Shown here one piece after another: positions 49,729 to 59,283 of a DNA stretch of 64,000 nucleotides. The stretch lies in contig CAKTEU010000002.1 of assembly GCA_934552855.1 (NCBI GenBank), forward strand, positions 56,145 to 120,144, written 5' to 3'. How positions within the stretch are numbered: the stretch's first letter is position 1; every line of letters begins with the position of its first letter. Source of the stretch: an uncultured Eubacteriales bacterium. Lineage in GTDB: Bacteria; Bacillota; Clostridia; Oscillospirales; Acutalibacteraceae. The notes beneath the pieces were generated by a model. The model had not been told where the DNA came from and searched no databases. It was given only the letters and a program-made list of their open reading frames with translations. The position numbers and the translations under genes are program-made.

Positions 49729-50769
49729 ATGAATAACACAGTTTCGGTATTAATTTCCTTGGGAATTTCTTTCATTGTAACGGCTTTGCTGGGCATAGTA
49801 TTAATACCGCTTTTGCATAAGCTTAAATTCGGACAGAACATTCTCACGGATATAGGTCCTCGCTGGCACGCAAAAAAACAAGGCACGCCGACAATGGGCG
49901 GTCTTATGTTTATTATCGGTATTTTTGTTTCGGTCGGCATTGTTCTTCTTACGGGAAAGCTCACGGGATTTTCGCTTTTTTCGGAGAACGACGTGCTCGC
50001 TTCGCAGGAAAAAACAAAGCTTTTTGCCGGCCTTTTGCTTGCGCTTTGCCTTTCGCTTGTCGGCTTTACCGATGACTATATTAAGGTTTCAAAAAAGCGT
50101 AATCTCGGTCTTACCGAAATGCAGAAAACTGTTCCGCAGGTAATCATTATTGCCGCATATCTCACAACAATGGTCATGAGCAAAAATACCTCAATGTTCA
50201 TTCCGCTCATCGGAAAAATCAGCCTTGATTCAATTCCGGGAATCATCTTTTTCTATCTTTTCGGTGCGTGTGTAATTTACGGCACGGCAAATGCGGTTAA
50301 CTTCACCGACGGCGTTGACGGCCTTTGCGCTTCCGTAACTGTTCCGGTTGCCGTTTCGTTCACCGTTATTGCATATCTTGTAAAGAACACTTCCTGCTCA
50401 ATTCTTTCTGCCGCTCTTGCCGGTGCCTGCGCAGGATATCTTATTTGGAACCATTATCCGGCAAAGGTCATGATGGGTGACACGGGTTCAATGTTCCTCG
50501 GCGGTATTGTTGCCGCTCTTGCTTATTCGGTCAACTGCCCGCTGATTCTTATTCCGGTGGGAATTGTTTATGTTGTCGAAGCTCTCAGCGATATTCTTCA
50601 GATTTTTTCAATTAAGTTCCGTCATAAGAAAATTTTCAAAATGTCTCCGATACATCACCATTTTGAAATGAGCGGCTGGAGCGAAAAAAAGATTGTTGCC
50701 GTTTTCAGCGTACTCAGCTTTGCCGGGGGAATTGCCGGCGTTGTTATGATGTGCTTTACCGTTGCATAA
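49729..50769 (+). CDS. mraY: Phospho-MurNAc-pentapeptide transferase MraY
   Basis: 346 residues, ten membrane helices. Start ATG at 49729 is set by AAAGG upstream. Diagnostic segments are KKQGTPTMGGL, GFTDDYIKV (Mg-binding DD), NAVNFTDGVDGLC, GDTGSMFLGG and SPIHHHFEMSGW. It makes lipid I from UDP-MurNAc-pentapeptide and undecaprenyl phosphate. Follows murE by 31 bp. Confidence 0.97.
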   Translation: MNNTVSVLISLGISFIVTALLGIVLIPLLHKLKFGQNILTDIGPRWHAKKQGTPTMGGLMFIIGIFVSVGIVLLTGKLTGFSLFSENDVLASQEKTKLFAGLLLALCLSLVGFTDDYIKVSKKRNLGLTEMQKTVPQVIIIAAYLTTMVMSKNTSMFIPLIGKISLDSIPGIIFFYLFGACVIYGTANAVNFTDGVDGLCASVTVPVAVSFTVIAYLVKNTSCSILSAALAGACAGYLIWNHYPAKVMMGDTGSMFLGGIVAALAYSVNCPLILIPVGIVYVVEALSDILQIFSIKFRHKKIFKMSPIHHHFEMSGWSEKKIVAVFSVLSFAGGIAGVVMMCFTVA

Positions 50770-50809
50770 ATTTTTAAAGTAACCACAGCAGACGAAAGGA
50801 GCAAAAGGG

Positions 50810-52078
50810 ATGAGCGAAAGAGTTAAAAAGCTTCCAAAGCAAACAAAATCAGGCTCGTTCGGCGAATTTATCGGTTCGTTTTTTCATACGGGCGGTCTTG
50901 ATGTTCCGTTTTGCTGCCTTGTGATGATTCTTTTTGCCTTTGGAATCACTATGATGTATTCCGCAGGCTATGCCTACGCAAGTGCATACACTTCAAGTCC
51001 GAACAGCTTTTTCAAAAATCAGCTGATTTCCGGTGTAATCGGTTTTGTGATGATGTTCATCATCAGCAAGATTGATTATCGCATTTTGAACGGCATTTTA
51101 ACGCCGATAGCGTTTTTCTTTACCGTCCTTCTTCTTGTTTATACGCTTGTTGCAAACATACACAACGATATCAAGCGTTGGATAGTTATCGGCTCACGTC
51201 AGATTCAGCCGTCGGAAATCAGCAAATTTGTTCTGGTTCTTGTCATGGCATATCTCATCTGCATTTTTTATAAACCGTTGAGCGAAGAGGGTAACAAGCG
51301 TGCAATGCCGTCTGTCAGAAGGCTGACAAAGCTTGAAAAAGTTCTCTTTTCGTTTTTTGACACAAACTTCAAATGCACCGTTGCGCTTGCAATGGTTGTT
51401 GTTCTTTTTTGCGGCCTTGTTTTTCTTGAAAGCCACCTTTCCTGCACAATTCTTCTTTTTTGCATGGGCGTTTCGATGATGTGGCTCGGCGGTGTGAAAA
51501 AAAAGTGGTTTGTTCTTTTGGGCGTTGCCGCCGCACTTGTTATCGGCTATGTTGTTTTTATCAATCCGGAATTTGTAAAATCGTTCAGCAATTATGCTTA
51601 TGAGCGAATCATGACTTGGAAGCTTGGCGAAGATTACGGAAGAACAACACGCTGGCAGACCGAACAGGGACTTCTTGCAATCGGTTCGGGCGGTCCGTTC
51701 GGCGTAGGCTTTGGAAATTCAAAGCAAAAGCAGCTTTATATCCCCGAACCGCAGAACGACTTTATCTTTGCCGTTGTATGCGAAGAGCTCGGCTTTGTCG
51801 GAGCAGCAATTGTAATTTTGCTTTTTGCAGCTCTTATCTGCCGCGGCTTTATGATTGCAACAAAGTCAAAAGACCTTTTCGGTGCGCTTCTTGTAATCGG
51901 CGTTATGATGCAGCTCGGGTTTCAGGTCATTCTCAATATTGCCGTTGTTACCGACACGATTCCGAACACGGGAATTGCTCTGCCGTTTTTCAGTTACGGC
52001 GGAACGGCACTTGTTATTCTTCTTTGTGAAATGGGTGTTGTTTTGTCTGTTTCAAGGCGATGCCGGCTTGATAACTGA
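50810..52078 (+). CDS. ftsW: FtsW/SpoVE-type peptidoglycan glycosyltransferase
   Basis: 422 residues, about ten membrane helices, SEDS family. RWIVIGSRQIQPSEISKFVL marks the catalytic loop region and IPEPQNDFIFAVVCEELGFVG and PNTGIALPFFSYGG the later loops. It polymerises lipid II with the SpoVD-type PBP as partner. There is an inserted hydrophilic segment at about 165-190. RBS AAAGGAG. No murD lies between mraY and this gene. Confidence 0.94.
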   Translation: MSERVKKLPKQTKSGSFGEFIGSFFHTGGLDVPFCCLVMILFAFGITMMYSAGYAYASAYTSSPNSFFKNQLISGVIGFVMMFIISKIDYRILNGILTPIAFFFTVLLLVYTLVANIHNDIKRWIVIGSRQIQPSEISKFVLVLVMAYLICIFYKPLSEEGNKRAMPSVRRLTKLEKVLFSFFDTNFKCTVALAMVVVLFCGLVFLESHLSCTILLFCMGVSMMWLGGVKKKWFVLLGVAAALVIGYVVFINPEFVKSFSNYAYERIMTWKLGEDYGRTTRWQTEQGLLAIGSGGPFGVGFGNSKQKQLYIPEPQNDFIFAVVCEELGFVGAAIVILLFAALICRGFMIATKSKDLFGALLVIGVMMQLGFQVILNIAVVTDTIPNTGIALPFFSYGGTALVILLCEMGVVLSVSRRCRLDN

Positions 52079-52248
52079 GAATGCCAAAACATTTTAATAT
52101 GACAGAAAAAGGTGAGGGCGCAAAGGCGAATAATGCCTTTTCTCCCTCTTCTTCATGTGTGGAATACCGCAGTATTCACTATCAGAAAATACAGAGTAGT
52201 ACATAGATAGAAAATAACAGATACTTTTCAGAGAGGAAGGAAACCGAA

Positions 52249-53367
52249 ATGAAAATTATTTTTGCTGCCGGAGGAACGGGCGGCCACATAAATCCGGCTC
52301 TTGCCGCCGCCGGAGAAATCAGAGAAAGATATCCCGATGCCGAAATCCTTTTTATCGGAACAAAAGATAAAATGGAAGCAAAGCTTGTTCCTGCCGCAGG
52401 TTTCGATTTTAAAACAATTGAAATTTCCGGCTTTTATCGTCAGCTTACGCTTCAGAACATAAAGCGAAATATTGTTACCCTTTCACACCTTCTCAGCTCT
52501 TCAAAAGAGGCGAAGAAGATTATACTTGATTTTAACCCCGACGTTGTTGTCGGTTTCGGCGGATATGTCAGCGGTCCCGTTGTAAGAATGGCGGCAAAGC
52601 TCGGTATACACACCGCAATCCATGAGCAGAACGCTTATCCCGGCATAACAAACAAGGCGCTTGCAAAAGAGGTTGACAAGGTTATGCTCACAACCGAAAA
52701 GGCGGCGCAGTATCTTGAAAGCAAAAACAAGCCGGTTGTCACCGGCCTTCCCGTCAGGGGAGAGATGCTCAAAGCCGACCGTGAGCTCAGCCGTGCCGAA
52801 CTTGGAATAAAGGATAATCAAACGCTTGTTCTTTCAATGGGCGGCTCGCTCGGTGCAGAGGCAATTAACAACGCAATGGTTGAGCTTATTGCCGAAAATT
52901 GCAGCAATAAAAACGTTTATTTTCTTCACGCAATGGGTCAGTTCGGCCTTTGGGTGCCGGATAAGCTTCGTGAACTCGGCGTTGACCCCGAAAAGCAGGA
53001 TAATGTTGAAATCCGTGAATATATTTCAGATATGGCACGTTGTATGAGTGCTGCCGATATTGTAATCTGCCGTGCCGGCGCAAGCTCACTTTCCGAAATT
53101 GAAGCGCTCGGAAAAGCTTCGATTCTTATTCCTTCGCCGAATGTTGCGGAAAATCATCAGTACCACAACGCAATGACCCTTGTTGAAAAGAACGCCGCAA
53201 TGCTTATTGAAGAAAAGGACCTTAACAAAGAGACACTTTCTGCGGCGTTTAAGCTGCTTGAAAGCAACAAAAGCAAAATTGACGAGCTTTCAAAAAACGC
53301 AAAATCTCTTGCAATAATCGATGCAAAGGAGAGAATCGCCGATATAATTGTTTCGCTTGCACAATAA
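52249..53367 (+). CDS. murG: UDP-GlcNAc:lipid I GlcNAc transferase MurG
   Basis: 372 residues, GT-B fold. GGTGGHINPALA near residue 8, GFGGYVSGPV, HEQNAYPGITNK, MGGSLGAEAIN, and the UDP-GlcNAc site CRAGASSLSEIEALGKASILIPSP are all intact. It converts lipid I to lipid II at the cytoplasmic membrane face. RBS GAGAGGAAGG. The 170-bp gap after ftsW holds one hairpin (GAGGG / CCCTC, 52114-52148) without a T-run. Confidence 0.96.
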   Translation: MKIIFAAGGTGGHINPALAAAGEIRERYPDAEILFIGTKDKMEAKLVPAAGFDFKTIEISGFYRQLTLQNIKRNIVTLSHLLSSSKEAKKIILDFNPDVVVGFGGYVSGPVVRMAAKLGIHTAIHEQNAYPGITNKALAKEVDKVMLTTEKAAQYLESKNKPVVTGLPVRGEMLKADRELSRAELGIKDNQTLVLSMGGSLGAEAINNAMVELIAENCSNKNVYFLHAMGQFGLWVPDKLRELGVDPEKQDNVEIREYISDMARCMSAADIVICRAGASSLSEIEALGKASILIPSPNVAENHQYHNAMTLVEKNAAMLIEEKDLNKETLSAAFKLLESNKSKIDELSKNAKSLAIIDAKERIADIIVSLAQ

Positions 53368-53438
53368 AAACATCTTTGGCATAGGATAGGCTGTGACGTT
53401 TGCGTCTGACTATTCATGCAGAAAAAGGTGTGATACTT

Positions 53439-54704
53439 GTGAGCAATATCATAATAAGAGGAACGGAAAAACTTGAAGGAACGCTGCCGGTTCAGGGTTC
53501 AAAAAACAGCTCGCTTCCGATTCTTGCCGCCTGTGTTCTTGCGAACGGAGTCAGCGTGCTTCATAATTGTCCTTATCTTTCGGATGTTGACGCTGCAATT
53601 GAAATTCTTCGTCATCTCGGTTGCACGGTTGAGCGTGAAGGACACACATTGACGGTTGATTCAAGCAAGATTTCGTGTTATAATATTCCCGAAAACCTTA
53701 TGCGTGAGATGCGCTCTTCAATTGTTTTTCTCGGTTCGCTTGTTTCACGGCTTAAAAAAGCAAGGCTTTTTACGCCCGGCGGCTGCGAAATCGGGCTTCG
53801 TCCGATTGATCTTCATCTTTCGGCTCTTCGTGCGCTCGGTGTTGCGATTGAAGACGAAGGAGGTGCACTTTGCGCCGAAGTGAAAGAAAAACTTTGCGGA
53901 ACAACAATCAGCCTTTCGTTTCCGAGCGTTGGTGCAACGGAAAATATAATGCTCGCTTCGGTTTTTGCCGAAGGAAGAACAACAGTTCTCAACGCTGCCC
54001 GTGAACCCGAAATTCTTGATCTTGCCGATTTCCTCAATGAATGCGGCTGCCGCGTTTTTGTGCTTTCGGAGGGCACAATTGTTATTGAAGGCGTTAAGAC
54101 GGCGCACGGCGCAGAACATACAATTATTCCGGACCGAATTGTTGCGCTTACATATATGTCTGCTGTTGCCTCCTGCGGCGGAGACGTGCTTTTTAAAAAT
54201 GTTGATACTTCTCATTTTCTTTCGGTCAACAGCGTTTTTGAGGCCGCAGGCTGCCGCATTGTTGCCGAAAAAGACAAAGTCAGAATAACCTCAAACGGAA
54301 AGCTTAAAGCTGTCAGGGACATAAGAACAATGCCGTATCCCGGCTTTCCTACCGATGCGCAGGCACCTGTTACGGCCATGCTTTGCACGGCGAAGGGTAC
54401 TGCGGTTGTTGTTGAAAATATTTTTGAAAACCGCTTCAACCATGTTGGCGAACTTGTGAGAATGGGTGCAAAAATCAAGGTTGAAGGACGGGTTGCAATT
54501 ATTGACGGCGTGAAGTCGCTTCACGGTGCACACGTTCGTGCTGTTGACCTTCGTGCAGGCAGTGCGCTTGTTGTTGCCGCACTCAAAGCAAAAGGAAAAA
54601 CCGTTATAAGCGACATTCATCATATTGACAGAGGGTATGAAAAAATCGAAGAAAGTTTAAAAACTCTCGGAGCACAAATTGAAAGGAGTGCTGAAATTGG
54701 ATAA
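53439..54704 (+). CDS. murA: UDP-GlcNAc 1-carboxyvinyltransferase MurA
   Basis: 421 residues from a GTG start; AAAAGGTG 8 bp upstream supports it over upstream codons. QGSKNSSLPILAA and the catalytic loop TPGGCEIGLRPIDLH (Cys116, equivalent to Cys115 of E. coli) are present, with PYPGFPTDAQAP and DLRAGSALV. Performs the first committed step of peptidoglycan synthesis; the Cys makes it fosfomycin-sensitive in principle. Overlaps ftsQ by 8 bp. A murA inside the dcw cluster is seen in some Firmicutes. Confidence 0.95.
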   Translation: MSNIIIRGTEKLEGTLPVQGSKNSSLPILAACVLANGVSVLHNCPYLSDVDAAIEILRHLGCTVEREGHTLTVDSSKISCYNIPENLMREMRSSIVFLGSLVSRLKKARLFTPGGCEIGLRPIDLHLSALRALGVAIEDEGGALCAEVKEKLCGTTISLSFPSVGATENIMLASVFAEGRTTVLNAAREPEILDLADFLNECGCRVFVLSEGTIVIEGVKTAHGAEHTIIPDRIVALTYMSAVASCGGDVLFKNVDTSHFLSVNSVFEAAGCRIVAEKDKVRITSNGKLKAVRDIRTMPYPGFPTDAQAPVTAMLCTAKGTAVVVENIFENRFNHVGELVRMGAKIKVEGRVAIIDGVKSLHGAHVRAVDLRAGSALVVAALKAKGKTVISDIHHIDRGYEKIEESLKTLGAQIERSAEIG

Positions 54705-56016
54705 TGAAAATAAAAATAGCTTCGACCGTCCGTTCAGCACCTTTGATTGGTCAAATTCGCTCGGTGATAACGTTAGCAAACCTAAGGACATTACGTCCGA
54801 TATGTGGGTTCCGATAAGTGCCGGAGTAAACAAAAAAGGTACCGCTCATTCGGGTAATCTTTCCGACCGGCAAAAACCGGTTCAAAGCCGCTCCGGAGCA
54901 CAAAAAAAGAAAAAGTCTGCCCAAAACAAACGTCCGCCGCAAGGCACAAAAACCTCACAAAAAAATAAGCCGGCCCAAAAAAGACCGGAGCATAAAAATT
55001 CCGCTCAAAGGCAACAGCAAAAACGGCCGGTGGAAAAGCGTCCGCTGCCGCAAAGAAAGCCGCAAGCCGCAAAAGGCAGAGCTTCACAAAGCGAAGAAGC
55101 ACGAAAAGCGGCTTTGGAAAAGCGCAGAAGAGCGGAACGTGAGCGTGAAAAAAGGCAGTATGAAAACGAACGCCGTCAATATGAACGGGCGAGCGCAAGC
55201 TATAATCGCCAGCGATATGAAGGAAGTTCAAGGGAAGAAATCAGCAAAAAGCGGGCAAAGAAAAAGCGTAGAAGCAAACGCTTTTATGCCGTAACAATCA
55301 CTGCGGCAACGCTTTTTGTTGCAGTGATTGCAACGCTTTTTTACTGCTTTGCAATCGGTTCTCCGATAAAAACAATTGTTGCTTCGGGCAAAAGCGTGTA
55401 TTCTTCCGATGAAATTGTTGCCGCCTGCTCCGTTGTTCCCGGAGACAATATTTTCACCGTGAGCGAAAAAAAGATCAACAAGGCTCTTTCTTCTTCGCTT
55501 CCGTATATCGGCAGCGTGAAGATTAAGCGTGATTTTCCGGACAAGCTTACGCTGAGCGTCACCGCAACAACCGAAAAGTATCTTATCGTGAACACTAACG
55601 GTTACATCTGCCTTGATAAAACCGAAAAAATACTTTCAACAAAAAAGCAAAAGCTTTCCGCCGGCGTTTATCGCCTTGACGGTTTCAAAGGCCAAAGCGT
55701 TAAAGCCGGAACAAACTATGAACCTTGCAAAGAGGATCAAAAGCGTTTTGAAAACGCAAAAATAATAATTACTGCGCTTGAAAGCGAAGGACTTAAAAAG
55801 GCGAACGTTTTGAAGCTTAATTCAACCGATAACATAATCGTTGTTTATGACAAGCGTTTTAATATTTATGTCGGTTCTGCCGATAATATTGAAAAAAAGA
55901 TCTCGCTTGCTTCACAGGTTATAAAAGAAAGCGTTTCAAAAACCAACACCGGATACATTGATGTTCGCTATGATTCAAGAGCATATTTCAGCGAAGGAAA
56001 CATGAATCAGCAATAA
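54697..56016 (+). CDS. ftsQ: Cell division protein FtsQ/DivIB with long basic N-terminus
   Basis: 439 residues from a TTG start, set by AAAGGAG 8 bp upstream. Residues about 1-195 are cytoplasmic and very rich in Lys, Arg and Gln (low complexity), much longer than usual. One membrane helix (about 200-222) leads to a POTRA domain (IVASGKSVYSSDEIVAACSVVPGDNIFTV) and the FtsQ core (YIGSVKIKRDFPDKLTLSVT). It is a divisome scaffold with FtsL. Its start lies within the end of murA. Confidence 0.88.
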   Translation: MDNENKNSFDRPFSTFDWSNSLGDNVSKPKDITSDMWVPISAGVNKKGTAHSGNLSDRQKPVQSRSGAQKKKKSAQNKRPPQGTKTSQKNKPAQKRPEHKNSAQRQQQKRPVEKRPLPQRKPQAAKGRASQSEEARKAALEKRRRAEREREKRQYENERRQYERASASYNRQRYEGSSREEISKKRAKKKRRSKRFYAVTITAATLFVAVIATLFYCFAIGSPIKTIVASGKSVYSSDEIVAACSVVPGDNIFTVSEKKINKALSSSLPYIGSVKIKRDFPDKLTLSVTATTEKYLIVNTNGYICLDKTEKILSTKKQKLSAGVYRLDGFKGQSVKAGTNYEPCKEDQKRFENAKIIITALESEGLKKANVLKLNSTDNIIVVYDKRFNIYVGSADNIEKKISLASQVIKESVSKTNTGYIDVRYDSRAYFSEGNMNQQ

Positions 56017-56072
56017 TAGTCAATAGTTATAAAAAAAGATAAAAAATATGTAAAAGATGTGCAATTTGGTTG

Positions 56073-56101
56073 TTGTCTTTTTTGAAAAAGCGTGATATAA
56101 T
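56073..56101 (+). promoter_or_regulatory. Promoter of ftsZ
   Basis: TTGTCT, 17-bp spacer, TATAAT, about 105 bp before the ftsZ start, in the 190-bp gap after ftsQ. Confidence 0.7.
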
Positions 56102-56206
56102 AACTTGAATTGTCGCAGAGGGCGATGTTATATCCGCTTTGTGCGGTATGTTTTTTGATTTTTTGTTTTTGATTTACCGTATAAATACAAGACAGGAGGA
56201 AGTATA

Positions 56207-57589
56207 ATGAGCTTCGTTATGGACAATGACAACATAGCTTATAACCAGATTAAAGTCGTAGGTGTCGGCGGAGGCGGAGGAAATGCCGTCAACAGCATGG
56301 TTGATGCCGGCGTTTTCGGTGTTGAATTCCTTACGGTCAATACCGACAGACAGATTCTTGAAGATTCAAAAGCAACCCATAAAATTCAGATCGGTGAAAA
56401 AGTTACCGGCTGCATGGGTGCCGGCGGCGATCCCGCAGTAGGTAAAAAGGCCGCAGAAGAAAGCAGAGACGTTATTGCCGACGCTCTTCGTTCAACCGAT
56501 ATGGTTTTCATCACCGCAGGCATGGGCGGCGGAACCGGAACGGGTGCTGCTCCCGTTGTTGCCGAAGTTGCAAGGGAACTCGGTGCTCTCACTGTAGGCA
56601 TTGTTACAAAGCCGTTCAAGTTTGAAGGCAGAAGACGTATGCAGCAGGCAGAAGACGGTATCCGTGAACTTCAAAAGCACGTTGACAGCCTTATTGTTAT
56701 TCCTAACGAAAGGCTCAAACTTCTCGGTGATAAATCGCTTAGCATGAAAGACGCTTTCGGAAAAGCCAATGAGGTTCTTTGGCAGGGTGTTAAAAGTATT
56801 TCCGACACGATCAAAGTTCCGGGTTACATCAACCTTGACTTTGCCGATATCAAGAGCGTTATGAAGGATGCAGGTCGTGCTCATATGGGCATAGGCAGAG
56901 GCAGAGGCGCAAATTGTGCCGTTGAAGCAACAAAAGAAGCAATCACAAGTCCGCTTCTTGAAACCGCAATCGACGGTGCAAGCGGCGTAATCATCAACGT
57001 TACCTGCTCTTCGGATATGTCTCTTGACATGATTGAACAGGCCGGCGACCTTATCACTCAGGCAACTCATCCGGACGCAAACATCATCTTCGGTTCGGTA
57101 TTCGACGAAGAAATGGGCGACGAAATGCTCATCACGGTTATTGCAACCGGCTTTGGCTCACCGGAAGAAAACGATGCAGACAAAATGGGCAAGCCCGTTG
57201 TAAAAACTGATGCTTCGGCTCCTTCACAAACGGCACAGAACGGCTTTATCAGCCAGTCAACAAAGCCGAAGAGTCAGGGCACTTCGATTTTCACTTCAAT
57301 GGATACCAATTCATCGGCAGACTTTAAGGCCACAGAATTCGGAAAGAGCTTTGTTGCCGCTTTTGAAAATGCAAAGAACGGCGTTCAGCCGGAAAGCACT
57401 CCCGCTTCACAGCCGATGACCGATATCAGCTCTTTCTCAAATCCCGCCGAAAAGAATGATGACATTCATTCGTTTGACGTTATTGAAACGCCGAAGAAGA
57501 AGTCGGGCTCGATTTTTGATGATCCCGATGAGGATGAAAGTGATGTTCTTCCGATTTTTAAAGGCAGAAACATCTTTTCAAACAACTGA
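56207..57589 (+). CDS. ftsZ: Cell division protein FtsZ
   Basis: 460 residues. The tubulin-like GTP loop GMGGGTGTGAAPVVAEVA, the NTDRQIL segment, T7-loop region NLDFADIKSVM and the FtsZ_C domain are all present. After residue 320 comes a long flexible linker (Ser/Asp rich) ending in DVLPIFKGRNIFSNN, the probable membrane-partner-binding peptide. Forms the Z ring. RBS AGGAGG. No ftsA or sepF lies beside it. Confidence 0.98.
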   Translation: MSFVMDNDNIAYNQIKVVGVGGGGGNAVNSMVDAGVFGVEFLTVNTDRQILEDSKATHKIQIGEKVTGCMGAGGDPAVGKKAAEESRDVIADALRSTDMVFITAGMGGGTGTGAAPVVAEVARELGALTVGIVTKPFKFEGRRRMQQAEDGIRELQKHVDSLIVIPNERLKLLGDKSLSMKDAFGKANEVLWQGVKSISDTIKVPGYINLDFADIKSVMKDAGRAHMGIGRGRGANCAVEATKEAITSPLLETAIDGASGVIINVTCSSDMSLDMIEQAGDLITQATHPDANIIFGSVFDEEMGDEMLITVIATGFGSPEENDADKMGKPVVKTDASAPSQTAQNGFISQSTKPKSQGTSIFTSMDTNSSADFKATEFGKSFVAAFENAKNGVQPESTPASQPMTDISSFSNPAEKNDDIHSFDVIETPKKKSGSIFDDPDEDESDVLPIFKGRNIFSNN

Positions 57590-57606
57590 TAAATAACAAA
57601 CAGCAA

Positions 57607-57644
57607 ATCAGCTGCAAGATGAGTAGTCTTGCGGCTGATTTTTA
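57607..57644 (+). terminator. Terminator after ftsZ
   Basis: Stem ATCAGCTGCAAGA / TCTTGCGGCTGAT followed by a T-run. The next 225 bp hold only AT-rich sequence and a weak promoter (TTGCTT, 17 bp, TATATT near 57790). Confidence 0.9.
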
Positions 57645-57871
57645 TAATGTGCGTTTTGAAAAAACACTGCTTTAAACGTAAAACGCTGTTTTAATATATA
57701 GCTGTGCGAGAAAGATTGCATCATGGAAATTCAGCTAACATAACCCCACAAATCAAAAATTGTCACAGATTTTATTAAAGCTTGCTTTGTTCATATTTGT
57801 GTGCTATATTAGACTCAGACAGATGTTTGTTCAAAATGCTGAAAATTATCAGAGTGAAGGAGCTGTATGCT

Positions 57872-58024
57872 TTGAATAATAAAGTTGATTTTAAGCATGA
57901 GAGCGAGCTGAAAAGTGCCTATGGCGAATTCAAAGAAACACTCATTTTGAAGTTTTTTGCAAAAATTTGGGATATTCAATCAAAAATTTTTGAATATATC
58001 AAAAACGCAATTTCATCTGTTTAA
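57872..58024 (+). CDS. Small hypothetical protein of 50 residues (TTG start)
   Basis: Start TTG at 57872 chosen because AAGGAG lies 8 bp upstream; the ATG five bases earlier is out of frame. The N-terminal half is charged (NNKVDFKHESELKSAYGEF) and the C-terminal half a probable amphipathic helix (LILKFFAKIWDIQSKIFEYI). It has the size and aromatic/Lys/Glu pattern of the other micropeptides in the window but no clear sequence match. Single gene between ftsZ and a secreted protein. Function unknown. Confidence 0.55.
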   Translation: MNNKVDFKHESELKSAYGEFKETLILKFFAKIWDIQSKIFEYIKNAISSV

Positions 58025-58060
58025 AAATAATTTGAGATTATTACTATTTTTGAAAAGCAC

Positions 58061-58089
58061 TTGACCTTTTCGTCTTTTTTTGCTATTCT
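58061..58089 (+). promoter_or_regulatory. Promoter of the DUF4474 gene
   Basis: TTGACC, 17-bp spacer, TATTCT, 72 bp before the start codon. Confidence 0.7.
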
Positions 58090-58160
58090 ATTAGGTAGTA
58101 CACTATGAGTTATTATGTCGATTTTAATATTTTTTTCGGAAAGCAAGGAGGAAGAAACGA

Positions 58161-59135
58161 ATGTCTAAATCAAAAACAACCGTGATTGCTCTTGTTGCAC
58201 TTATTGTTGTTTGCGCCGGTTCTTTTCTTGGTGTGAGGGCACTCAACAATAAAACACCGGCCGCTCAGCCGGTTTCAATCACAACAACTCAGCCGACAAC
58301 AACTGTGCCGACAACCACCGAACCCACAACTCCGGCAACGACCGTTCCGACAATGCAGCCGAGCACGATGCCGACAGCACCTCTTGCAGTGAGCGGGGAT
58401 GCGTCCGACAGCACTTCAAACCTTTTCACAACGTTTGCTCAAAATTCGGCAACAACCACTGCACCGACTACCACTGCACCCACCACGACCGCCCCGACAA
58501 CAACAAAGCCGACAACCACCGCTCCTTCAACTTCAAAAGAGCAACAGGCAGAGGAAGTTATAAAATCCGCAGCAGTATTCTCCGACGGTTTTCTCGGCTA
58601 TAAGTATGATGCCGCAGGCGATGTTTATTTCACCGATAAAGACCCGTGGCAGCGAAACTTCGGTTTCAACGAGCTTTATGATGTTGGAGCGTCATTCATC
58701 GTTTTCTATTATGACACAGTTCGCTGCAAGTTCAATTATGCAAACAAAGATTGGATGATTCAGTTCTGGAAGGGTCAGTACGGCTTTGTTTTCATTGGTG
58801 CGGAAATCGGCGTTTATAACAAGCCGACAACAAGAAAAGTTGAACATTACGACTGCGCTTCCGACGAGGATTCGCTTCAGATGTCAATGACTTGCTATCG
58901 CAAAGGCAAGGAAGTTTTCTCAAGAAAATATACAACCTATTGGTGGTGCACAGGCTTTGTTCCCGGAAAACTTGATAAGTTTTCTGACCGTTCGGAACTT
59001 ACCGTTAAAGCAAGAATCACCATGAAAGACGCAAAAATGCTTCTTGCGTTCTGCGTTTCGCTTGAACAAAACGGATTTAAGATTAATAAGAATTATACTG
59101 TTTCCGGCCTTGATGTTTTTGTCACATGGCAGTAA
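58161..59135 (+). CDS. Membrane-anchored DUF4474 protein
   Basis: 324 residues. Membrane anchor or uncleaved signal (about 7-28), then a Thr/Pro-rich low-complexity linker (about 35-125, TTTAPTTT repeats), then a DUF4474 domain (about 138-324): FSDGFLGYKYD, DPWQRNFGFNELYDVGAS, FIGAEIGVYNK. The domain is common in Clostridia and uncharacterised. The linker suggests the domain sits across the cell wall. RBS AAGGAGGA. Confidence 0.85.
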   Translation: MSKSKTTVIALVALIVVCAGSFLGVRALNNKTPAAQPVSITTTQPTTTVPTTTEPTTPATTVPTMQPSTMPTAPLAVSGDASDSTSNLFTTFAQNSATTTAPTTTAPTTTAPTTTKPTTTAPSTSKEQQAEEVIKSAAVFSDGFLGYKYDAAGDVYFTDKDPWQRNFGFNELYDVGASFIVFYYDTVRCKFNYANKDWMIQFWKGQYGFVFIGAEIGVYNKPTTRKVEHYDCASDEDSLQMSMTCYRKGKEVFSRKYTTYWWCTGFVPGKLDKFSDRSELTVKARITMKDAKMLLAFCVSLEQNGFKINKNYTVSGLDVFVTWQ

Positions 59136-59176
59136 CAGATAAACCGTTTATTTATTAAAAAATTTTTAATTAACTA

Positions 59177-59205
59177 TTGAAATTCAAAACTACATATTGT
59201 ATAAT
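59177..59205 (+). promoter_or_regulatory. Promoter of the LPXTG-like surface protein gene
   Basis: TTGAAA, 17-bp spacer, TATAAT, 78 bp before the start. Confidence 0.8.
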
Positions 59206-59283
59206 ATTCTAAAGATTTTTCGACAATATGTATATTTACAGCGTAAGCTGTTGATATAAATATTCAGAAAGGATTTGATTGTC

